DNA of 26,849 bases. It comes from an uncultured Collinsella sp. (GTDB taxonomy: Bacteria; Actinomycetota; Coriobacteriia; Coriobacteriales; Coriobacteriaceae). Positions 1 to 8,258 of this stretch are shown here, piece after piece; within the stretch, counting starts at the first letter, position 1, and every line of letters begins with the position of its first letter. Where the stretch lies: the NCBI GenBank assembly GCA_900544425.1, contig UQUX01000008.1:1-26849 (forward strand), written 5' to 3'. Both the position numbers and the translations under genes were made by a program. The notes under the pieces are model-generated. The model was given only the letters and a program-made list of their open reading frames with translations, did no database searches and was not told the DNA's origin.

Positions 1-1978
<1,978 letters not shown>

Positions 1979-2014
1979 TCAAACCGCACCGAATCGGCAG
2001 CCGCCAGACTGGGG

Positions 2015-2217
2015 TGGACAGTTAGTTTAGATACGTATAAATCCTAGAGCTGGATTAGACACGAACACCCCTGTTTCAACTAATTTGGGCTCCCTGAGAC
2101 CATGTAAACGTCCCGCTCGCCCTCCCAAACACCCATTCAAACCCCATCCCAATCAAAAATTGCTCAAAACGCATCCCAAGCTGCCCCAGATTTATACGTA
2201 TCTGAACTAACTGTCCA
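2015..2217. repeat. MITE-like element: 29-bp inverted repeats around 145 bp of non-coding DNA
   Basis: Positions 2015-2043 and 2189-2217 are reverse complements at 28 of 29 positions. Each arm contains the core GATACGTATAAATC and ends outward in TGGACAGTTAG. The 145-bp interior has no open reading frame with a ribosome site and is C-rich on the plus strand. No clear target-site duplication is visible, although CCAGAC occurs at 2004-2009 and 2215-2220. The element lies between the ligA start and the htrA terminator. It could be a miniature inverted-repeat element, or a pair of outward-facing regulatory sites; the left arm is about 110 bp upstream of ligA. Confidence 0.6.
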
Positions 2218-2252
2218 GACCATTACGAACCAGGCCTCTTGCCAGCCACAAG

Positions 2253-2283
2253 TGATCCGTTTTCCTCCGTCCCCAACGGATCA
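2253..2283. repeat. Small dispersed palindrome (TGATCC...GGATCA family)
   Basis: A 9-bp perfect stem, TGATCCGTT with AACGGATCA, encloses the loop TTCCTCCGTCCCC. The same loop and outer TGATCC recur at 26774-26837. This marks a repeat family and not a unique terminator. Confidence 0.55.
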
Positions 2284-2291
2284 ATAAGAAA

Positions 2292-2327
2292 AGAGGGGCT
2301 GTCCCGCGTTGATGGGACAGCCCCTCT
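2292..2327 (-). terminator. Rho-independent terminator of htrA
   Basis: A perfect 14-bp stem, 2292-2305 pairing with 2314-2327, has an 8-base loop. Read on the minus strand it is followed by CTTTTCTTATT. It begins 27 bp past the htrA stop. The stem contains the GGGACAG core seen in other intergenic repeats here. Confidence 0.88.
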
Positions 2328-2353
2328 GGCTTCGGCATGTGCGAAATGGCTCG

Positions 2354-3814
2354 TTAGTAACCCTGGCCGTAGCCCTGACCCTGGCCCTGCTGGCCCAGCA
2401 GCTCCTCCAGGTACTGGCGCAGCTGCTCGTCGGTAATACCGCCGTTGCCGGTGTCGGTCGAACTGTCGTCCTGCTGCTGGTTCTGCAGCTCCTCATCGGA
2501 GCCCAGCTCGACGGTGACCTTCTTCTCTTCCTTGCCGCGCATGAGCGTGATCTCGACCTTCTCGCCCACCTCGTGGCTGCGCAGCGCGATGATCAGGCCA
2601 TCGGCGCTCGTGATTTCGTCGTCGCCCAGCTTGGTGATGACGTCGCCCTCCTGAATGCCGGCCTTGGCGGCGGGACCGTCCTCGACGACGCTCGCCACAT
2701 ACGCGCCGCTATCGGTGCTCAGCTTGTTGGTGCGGGCGTTGAGCGCATTGACGCTCGAAAGCGTAGCGCCCATGTACGGATGCACCGGCGTCTTGCCGTC
2801 GATAATCTGGTCGGCAATGTTCTTGGCGTAATTGACCGGAATGGCAAAGCCAACACCCGAACTGGAGCCCGAGTAGCTCTCGATGAGCGAGTTGATGCCC
2901 ACCAGCCCACCGTTGTCGTTGACGAGCGCGCCGCCGGAGTTGCCCGGGTTGATGGCGGCATCGGTCTGAATCATGTTGGCGTAGATAGTGTTACCGCTGG
3001 TAGAGCTCATGGCCGTGGAGCGATACAGCGCCGACACAATGCCCGTGGAGACAGACTGCTCGTTGCCGAACGGCGAGCCGATCGCCATAACCCACTCGCC
3101 AACGTTGAGCTTGGAGGAGTCGCCAATTTCGATCGGCGTAAGCTTGGAGGCGTCGGCGTCCTTGAGCTTGATGACGGCCAAGTCGCTCGAGGCGTCGTTG
3201 CCCACGAACTCGGCCTCGTAGGTGGTGCCGTCGTCCATGGTCACCACGTACTGGTCATAGCCATCGACCACGTGGTTGTTGGTGAGGATGTGGCCCTCGG
3301 TATCGAGCACCACGCCCGAACCGACACTGCCCGAGCTATCCGACTCGTCGGCAGACTGCGAAAGCGAGCCATTCTGGCTACCGCTCGAAGTGGCGGTGAT
3401 GGAAACGACGGAGGGCAAGGCCTTGGCAGAAACGGCCTCGGCCAGCGTGGTGTCCTCGGAGTCGATCGTGATCTTTTGCGTCGACGAACCCGAAGCACCC
3501 GCCGTCACGGCATTCTTGCCGCCGCCGATATCGAGCGTGCCGCTCATAATGAGCGCAATGACCAGCAGGGCGCCGCAGGCACAGCCGGCGAGTGCCGTAA
3601 TAAAGATCGGCAGCTTTTTGGTCTTGGTCTTGACCACCGTGTGCTTGTTTACAACCTGCTGACCGCCCAGCGGCTGGCCGGTCTGTGTATCGTAAGCCTG
3701 CACGTAGGGAATGTTACTGCCGGCAGGCGTCGACTCCACCTGCACACGCGGCTGCTGCTGGGTCTCGCCAGCGTTGCCCGCATCCTGAGGACGCTGGGAA
3801 TCGTTCTCGCTCAT
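2354..3814 (-). CDS. Membrane-anchored HtrA/DegP-family serine protease with one PDZ domain
   Basis: This is an envelope quality-control protease of the trypsin-like S1C family, 486 aa. Residues 1-67 are cytoplasmic and Gln-rich, and residues 69-94 form one transmembrane helix. The protease domain carries His181 (TNNHVV), Asp211 (SSDLAVIKL) and Ser293 (NPGNSGGAL), so the catalytic triad is complete. The PDZ domain follows at about 365-450 (AKAGIQEGDVI). The tail is acidic and ends in a Gly-Gln-Tyr-rich stretch. I prefer the ATG at 3814 to the upstream in-frame ATG at 3853 because AAAGGA lies about 9 bases before it. The topology with the protease outside the membrane is inferred from the single helix. 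It is a single-gene unit with its own terminator. Confidence 0.93.
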   Translation of the reverse strand: MSENDSQRPQDAGNAGETQQQPRVQVESTPAGSNIPYVQAYDTQTGQPLGGQQVVNKHTVVKTKTKKLPIFITALAGCACGALLVIALIMSGTLDIGGGKNAVTAGASGSSTQKITIDSEDTTLAEAVSAKALPSVVSITATSSGSQNGSLSQSADESDSSGSVGSGVVLDTEGHILTNNHVVDGYDQYVVTMDDGTTYEAEFVGNDASSDLAVIKLKDADASKLTPIEIGDSSKLNVGEWVMAIGSPFGNEQSVSTGIVSALYRSTAMSSTSGNTIYANMIQTDAAINPGNSGGALVNDNGGLVGINSLIESYSGSSSGVGFAIPVNYAKNIADQIIDGKTPVHPYMGATLSSVNALNARTNKLSTDSGAYVASVVEDGPAAKAGIQEGDVITKLGDDEITSADGLIIALRSHEVGEKVEITLMRGKEEKKVTVELGSDEELQNQQQDDSSTDTGNGGITDEQLRQYLEELLGQQGQGQGYGQGY

Positions 3815-3843
3815 GGCTGCGATCCTTTCGTCAAATAACCAAA

Positions 3844-3867
3844 GGCCCGCCAAACACGTGGCGGGCC
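3844..3867 (-). terminator. Hairpin in the htrA leader: second terminator or attenuator
   Basis: GGCCCGCCA and TGGCGGGCC form a perfect 9-bp stem. On the minus strand it is followed by TTTGGTTATTT, only 30 bp before the htrA ATG. It could back up the terminator at 3986-4018, or, if the htrA promoter lies upstream of it, act as a leader attenuator. Confidence 0.5.
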
Positions 3868-3985
3868 ATCAATGTTCACGTTGAGTTGTACCCCAATATG
3901 CGGGTGCACGTGTATGAGAACGCAATCTTTTAGGAAGGCTTAAGTTCTGCTGCAAGCTCGAAAGGGATCCACGCATGCGGCAAAA

Positions 3986-4018
3986 CCACCACGAAGGTGC
4001 CTGTCCCCTTTGTGGTGG
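3986..4018 (-). terminator. Terminator of the GlnR-like regulator gene
   Basis: A 12-bp stem with one G-T pair, 3986-3997 with 4007-4018, is followed on the minus strand by GGTTTTGC. It begins 5 bp after the regulator stop codon. Its loop carries the GGGACAGG core seen in other intergenic regions of this window. Confidence 0.75.
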
Positions 4019-4022
4019 AAAT

Positions 4023-4685
4023 CTAGTCCTTAAACAGATAGCCCACGCCGCGGACGGTGGTGATGTGTGCCGCGATCTGCGGGCCCACCTTGGAGCGGAT
4101 GCGTCGAATGTGCACGTCGACGGTGCGCGTGCCGCCACAGTACTCAAAGCCCCACACGCGGTGCAGCAGCACCTCGCGGCTGTAGGCGCGGTTGGGGTGC
4201 GTCGCCAAAAAGCTCAGCAGCGAGTACTCCATCAGCGTCAGGTCGATAGGCTCGTTATCGAGTGTCACCTGGTAGGTGGCCAGGTTAATCTCGAGGTTAT
4301 CGATGTTGAGCACATCGTCGGCGGTGACGGTCTCCTCCTCGCCCATCAGACGCTGCGCACGAGCCTTAAGCTCGTTGGACGTCGCCGTGGGGCATACAAA
4401 GTCGGCGTGCGCGTGATTCGGCAGACGCAGGGTGCCGAGCGCCTCATCGTCAACGATCACCAGCATGGGGACGCCACCGCGATCGTCAAGCCACTTGGCA
4501 ATCTGATCGATGCGGTCGCTGCGGATGCCATCGGAATCGAGAATCAGCAGGTCAAAGTCGTGCGCCGCAGTCGGCGAATCGGGGGTTGCCAGGCTCACCT
4601 CGACACCCAGGGTGGTCATCAAGCTGCGGGCAAACTCGTGGAAGCGCGTCGTGCGCGCCATGAACAGGGCACTCTTTTCGGACAT
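4023..4685 (-). CDS. OmpR-family transcriptional regulator with atypical receiver, GlnR-like
   Basis: The protein is 220 aa: receiver-like domain about 1-113, winged-helix DNA-binding domain about 125-220. The C-terminal half has the features of OmpR/PhoB regulators, including the GGTRTVDVHIRRIRSK stretch that is also typical of actinobacterial GlnR. The receiver keeps Asp50 (LLILD) but lacks the N-terminal acidic pair (SALFMARTT instead) and the conserved Lys before Pro (DFVCPT instead of a V-x-K-P pattern). It is therefore unlikely to work by ordinary phosphorylation. ATG at 4685 is preferred because GGAGG lies 5 bases upstream. It starts 50 bp after the glutamine-synthetase-like gene on the same strand, and no histidine kinase is adjacent. 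The GlnR assignment rests on architecture and neighbourhood; a RegX3/PhoP-type regulator is the alternative. Confidence 0.85.
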   Translation of the reverse strand: MSEKSALFMARTTRFHEFARSLMTTLGVEVSLATPDSPTAAHDFDLLILDSDGIRSDRIDQIAKWLDDRGGVPMLVIVDDEALGTLRLPNHAHADFVCPTATSNELKARAQRLMGEEETVTADDVLNIDNLEINLATYQVTLDNEPIDLTLMEYSLLSFLATHPNRAYSREVLLHRVWGFEYCGGTRTVDVHIRRIRSKVGPQIAAHITTVRGVGYLFKD

Positions 4686-4735
4686 ATCGGCCTCCAAAGA
4701 AATGAGCTCAATCGTACTGGAACAAGCCAGCGCGA

Positions 4736-6073
4736 TTAGGAGTTCGCCAGGTAGTGCTTGATCTCCCACTCGGTGATCGTAGACTCAAACTTATGCCACT
4801 CGTCGCGCTTCTTTTTAAGGAAGAAGCTGTGGATGTGCTCGCCGAGGGCATCCTTCATAAACTGCGAGTCCTCAAACACGTCGAGCGCCTCTTTGAGCGA
4901 GCGCGGCAGCGGCGTGTAGCCGGCCTCGACCATCTGGCGGTCGGTAAGCTTGAGCGTCTCGGCCGTGGCCTCGGGCGGGAGCTCCAGCTTGCGCTCAATG
5001 CCGTCCAGACCAGCCGCCAGCGTGACGGCGTTGACCAGGTACGGGTTGGCCATGGGGTCGGGGCTGCGAAGCTCGATGCGCGTAGACAGCTGCTTGCCGG
5101 GCTTGTAGACCGGAATGCGGACCATGCTCGCGCGGTTGCGCAGGCCCCACGTGGCGTACTGCGGCACGGAGTCGCCGCCCGTGGTGATGCGCTTGTACGA
5201 GTTTACCGTGGGGTTGGTGATGGCGCTGATCTCGCGCGCGTGCGCCAGAATGCCGGCCATGTAGCGCTTGGCGATATCGGAGAGGTGGTACTTCTCGTCG
5301 TCCTCGCCCCAAAAGACGTTGTTGCCGTCGTGGTCGAATAGCGACTGGCACAGGAACATAGCGCTGCCGTCCTCGCCCGCCAACGGCTTGGGCATAAAGG
5401 AGGCGTGGCAACCGCTCTCGTAGGCCTGCTGCTTAATGATGAGCTTGGCCGTGGTGATGGCGTCGGACATGCTCAGGGCCTCGGCGTGGCGCAGGCTCAT
5501 GCCGTGCTGTGAGCGGCCGGCGGCGTGGAAGGTGTACTCCACGGGCACGGACATCTTCTCGAGCGTGAGGACTGTGTTGCGACGCAGGTCGCGAGCGGCA
5601 TCGCTCACCGAAAGATCGAAGTAGCCCACGTTGTCGAGCGGCTCGGGGGTGTGCTCGTCGGGGAAATAGTAATACTCCAGCTCGGCGCCCACGTTGAGCA
5701 GATAGCCGGCCTTTTCGGCCTTGTAGAACATGCGGCGCAGGGCATCGCGCGGGTCGCCGGCGAAGGGCTTGCGGTCGGGGGTACACACGTCGCAGAACAC
5801 GCGGGCGACGCCGTTGTGGCTCGGGCGCCACGGCAAAATCTGGAAGGTCGAAGCATCGGGAAACGCCAGCATGTCGGCTTCCTCGGGCGTGGCAAAGCCC
5901 TCGATGGCGGAGCCGTCAAAGCCAATACCCTCCTCAAAAGCGACCTCGAGGTCCTCGGGGCTAATGGCAAAGTTCTTGAGGCGGCCGAGAATGTCGACAA
6001 ACCACAGACGCACAAAGCGGATGTCACGCTGCTCTACGGAGCGGAGTACGTAATCGATGTTCTGCTGGTTCAT
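4736..6073 (-). CDS. Glutamine synthetase type I-like protein with altered metal-binding residues
   Basis: The protein is 445 aa, the length of GSI-alpha enzymes, and colinear with Bacillus GlnA throughout (DGSAIEGF, YFDLSVSD, FMPKPLAGEDGS, NPTVNSYKR, RIELRSPDPMANPYL). There is no adenylylation-site extension. GSI normally uses six metal ligands. Here E131, E133 and E334 are kept, but the Glu of the HHE motif is Ala184, the Glu of GQHEI is Gly191 (SQHGM) and the His of GSGMH is Phe240 (GSAMFLC). The flap Glu of GYEAP is Asp301. I confirmed these codons in the DNA. Glutamine synthesis is therefore doubtful; a ligase with another substrate or a non-catalytic sensor are possible. The ATG at 6073 has AAAGGGGAG about 4 bases upstream. 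It is followed by the GlnR-like regulator. Confidence 0.88.
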   Translation of the reverse strand: MNQQNIDYVLRSVEQRDIRFVRLWFVDILGRLKNFAISPEDLEVAFEEGIGFDGSAIEGFATPEEADMLAFPDASTFQILPWRPSHNGVARVFCDVCTPDRKPFAGDPRDALRRMFYKAEKAGYLLNVGAELEYYYFPDEHTPEPLDNVGYFDLSVSDAARDLRRNTVLTLEKMSVPVEYTFHAAGRSQHGMSLRHAEALSMSDAITTAKLIIKQQAYESGCHASFMPKPLAGEDGSAMFLCQSLFDHDGNNVFWGEDDEKYHLSDIAKRYMAGILAHAREISAITNPTVNSYKRITTGGDSVPQYATWGLRNRASMVRIPVYKPGKQLSTRIELRSPDPMANPYLVNAVTLAAGLDGIERKLELPPEATAETLKLTDRQMVEAGYTPLPRSLKEALDVFEDSQFMKDALGEHIHSFFLKKKRDEWHKFESTITEWEIKHYLANS

Positions 6074-6120
6074 GTCGCTCCCCTTTCTTTCGGGCGGGTT
6101 TCGACTGGTCTATATCGCAG

Positions 6121-6154
6121 ATACTATCGCAGAAAAATGTTTCCGCAGGGTTAA
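6121..6154 (-). promoter_or_regulatory. Candidate glnA promoter with a GlnR-type box
   Basis: On the minus strand TTAAC-N6-GAAAC lies at 6154-6139, close to the actinobacterial GlnR half-box pattern GTNAC-N6-GAAAC. A TAGTAT -10-like hexamer lies at 6126-6121, so the box would overlap the -35 region as expected for an activator. Only one box unit is visible, and the match could be chance. Confidence 0.35.
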
Positions 6155-6207
6155 AGCGTATCAAGCGCTCAAAAAACGTGCGCGAACAGGCAGTTGCGAA
6201 CGAGCGG

Positions 6208-7230
6208 CTAGCGCGAAGTCGAAGCGCGGTGTTCAATGTGACCAGGAACCTCGATGCGCTTGGGGGCGAGCTTTGCGGCATCGCCCACCGTAGTGGTAAC
6301 GACGTCGATGCGCTCGGATAGACGCTCGACTACGCGCTCGGCAATGGTAAGGGTGTCCTGCGCGGCCGTGGTCACACCGCCAAAGAGCACGTGGTTCCAG
6401 GGGTAGTCGTCAAACGTCGCGATCTTGAGCCCCGTCGGCAGCGAGGGTCCCAGCTGTGCTAGCGCCTCGGTCAGACGCAGGAAGACCAAACCGTTGACGG
6501 CGATAAGGCCGAGCTTTTTGCCCGCATAGCCGCGGATGGTCTCGCCCAAGCGGCCAACGCCCGTGGCGCCACCGTCAGCTAGGGTGACGACCTCGCCCGC
6601 AAGGCCGCGGTGCGAAAGCTCGTCGGCAAAGGCCTCGGCGCGCTCGCGACGCACGGGACCGTCATCGCTTGCCTCGGTGAGCAGGCACAGGCGCTCGCTG
6701 CCCGCAGCAGCCAAGGCGTCTACCAAGCCGGCGACCAGTTCACGGTTGTTAGATGTCACCAGGTCGACACCGCCGTCAACAACATCGCGGTCGAGCAGCA
6801 CAACGGGCAGACGTCCCGCTGCCGCGGCAATCGCCTCGTCATTGCCTCCGCAGGTGTTGACGACCAGGCCGTCCACGCCGGCATCGATAAGTCTGGTGAG
6901 CGACTCGGCCTCCTTGGCGGAATCGTTGCCGCTAATGGCAGTCATAAGTGAGCAGCCGCGCGCGGCGGCGCTGGCGGAAAGTCCTTCGAGCATGGCGCTG
7001 GAGAACGGGTTGGCGATGTCGGCCAGGATCACACCGATGAGGTTGGTACGCGAGCTGCGCAGATTGCGCGCGGCGGCACGCGGGCGATAGCCGGTGCGCT
7101 CGATAACCGCCGCGATGCGGGCACGGGTCTCCTCGGTCATTTGCCCGGGACGGTTGTTGAGATAGCGTGAGACCGTGGCCGGGCTCACGCCCGCCTCGGC
7201 GGCAATGTCCTTGATTCTCATCTGCGCCAT
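6208..7230 (-). CDS. LacI-family transcriptional regulator
   Basis: The protein is 340 aa. The N-terminal helix-turn-helix is typical (MRIKDIAAEAGVSPATVSRY), followed by the hinge helix (RPRAAARNLRS) and a periplasmic-binding-protein-like sensor domain (IGVILADIANPFSS, DGLVVN, LIAVNGL, ATFDDYPW). LacI regulators usually repress sugar or nucleoside genes and respond to a small ligand. No transport or catabolic gene is adjacent, so the target is unknown. The ATG at 7230 is chosen because a GGGG purine run lies about 7 bases upstream; an in-frame ATG at 7323 would add 31 residues unlike the family. The gene ends 134 bp before the glutamine-synthetase-like start, and it follows the GntR gene on the same strand after 126 bp. 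Confidence 0.9.
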   Translation of the reverse strand: MAQMRIKDIAAEAGVSPATVSRYLNNRPGQMTEETRARIAAVIERTGYRPRAAARNLRSSRTNLIGVILADIANPFSSAMLEGLSASAAARGCSLMTAISGNDSAKEAESLTRLIDAGVDGLVVNTCGGNDEAIAAAAGRLPVVLLDRDVVDGGVDLVTSNNRELVAGLVDALAAAGSERLCLLTEASDDGPVRRERAEAFADELSHRGLAGEVVTLADGGATGVGRLGETIRGYAGKKLGLIAVNGLVFLRLTEALAQLGPSLPTGLKIATFDDYPWNHVLFGGVTTAAQDTLTIAERVVERLSERIDVVTTTVGDAAKLAPKRIEVPGHIEHRASTSR

Positions 7231-7356
7231 AGCGCACCCCGTTTCCCAATTGTCAGCAGTCTGAGCCATTTTAGGCATTTTTTTTAAAAATCTCGGTTGC
7301 AAAACGCTGTAGGTGAGCAACATCGTTTTTGCGTCTCGAGCAGATGCGATAATGGG

Positions 7357-8049
7357 CTAGATAGACGAGTCTTTGGACAGCTCAAAATAGTCGGGATGTA
7401 AGGCGATAACCGGGCCCTGCTCCTCGGGCATTAGGTGCAAGTGCGTCTCTGCCAGATAGCTCGCCGCGTCGGTATCGCCCCTCTTAATAGCCTCGAGAAT
7501 CCGGCGATGCTGCCGACGAATCGGCTCCCAATCCAGATCCTGTGACACCATACGCAACCAGTTGTATCGCTCAAAATGCGTGTTGATGCTCTTCATCCAA
7601 TCCCACAGCATGTGACGGCCGGCAATCACGAAACACGTCTCATGGAACAGGTTGTCCAGATCGAAAAAGCGACGCGTTTCGCTATGGTCGAGCGACTCGG
7701 ACTCGGTAAGAATCTGCTCGAGCCGATGCTTTTGCTCGGGCGTGGCGGCCGAGCAGCATTTAATAAGCACGCTTCTCTCGAGTTTCTCGCGCAAGAAACA
7801 GGCGTTCTCGGCGCGTTCCATGCTGATCTTAGAGACGTAGGTGCCGCTTTTGGGACGCGTTTCCACCAGCTCCTGCTCACGCAGGCGCACAAAGGACTCG
7901 CGAATGGGCGTGCGCCCGATTCCCGTCTCCTTTTCCAGACCAATCGCCGAAAGGCGCGTGCCGGGCTTGAGCTCGGCATAGATAATCTTGGAGCGCAGCG
8001 CGTTGTATGCCTGATCTTGCAGGCTCTGATAATGCTGGTGTTGTTCCAT
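7357..8049 (-). CDS. GntR-family regulator with FCD ligand domain (FadR subfamily)
   Basis: The protein is 230 aa. Residues about 8-75 form the winged helix (LKPGTRLSAIGLEKETGIGRTPIRES, shortened here from the conserved GntR pattern, and KSGTYVSKIS). Residues about 85-215 form an all-helical FCD domain. Its probable metal/ligand residues are Asp and His of DLDNLFHE, His of RRQHRRI and His of AETHLH. FCD regulators commonly sense organic or sugar acids. No catabolic operon is adjacent on the same strand; the nearest metabolic gene is the flavoenzyme at 8259-10208, upstream across a terminator. The ATG at 8049 has GAGGG 4 bases upstream and is preferred to the ATG at 8091. Confidence 0.9.
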   Translation of the reverse strand: MEQHQHYQSLQDQAYNALRSKIIYAELKPGTRLSAIGLEKETGIGRTPIRESFVRLREQELVETRPKSGTYVSKISMERAENACFLREKLERSVLIKCCSAATPEQKHRLEQILTESESLDHSETRRFFDLDNLFHETCFVIAGRHMLWDWMKSINTHFERYNWLRMVSQDLDWEPIRRQHRRILEAIKRGDTDAASYLAETHLHLMPEEQGPVIALHPDYFELSKDSSI

Positions 8050-8166
8050 AAAGCCCTCGGATGAAGCCCACGGTTTGTCGAATATCACCACGTAATACTA
8101 TCGCATCCCCCATTCCCTCAGTTGTGGTGAGATAGAGACACTTGCGCCGCCGGGATCACAAGAGCA

Positions 8167-8202
8167 AGCGGCGGTCGTCCCACGCACGGGACGACCGCCG
8201 CT
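8167..8202. terminator. Strong hairpin terminator between flavoenzyme and GntR gene
   Basis: A 15-bp perfect stem, 8167-8181 with 8188-8202, has loop ACGCAC. TTTTT follows on the plus strand and a weaker TTGCTCTTG on the minus strand. It lies 57 bp beyond the flavoenzyme stop (minus), so it most likely ends that transcript. A GGGGACAGGCCCC repeat sits at 8229-8241 between them. Confidence 0.75.
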
Positions 8203-8258
8203 TTTTGCTATCTACCGACTGACGCCGCGGGGACAGGCCCCACGCACCAAGGGATTAA

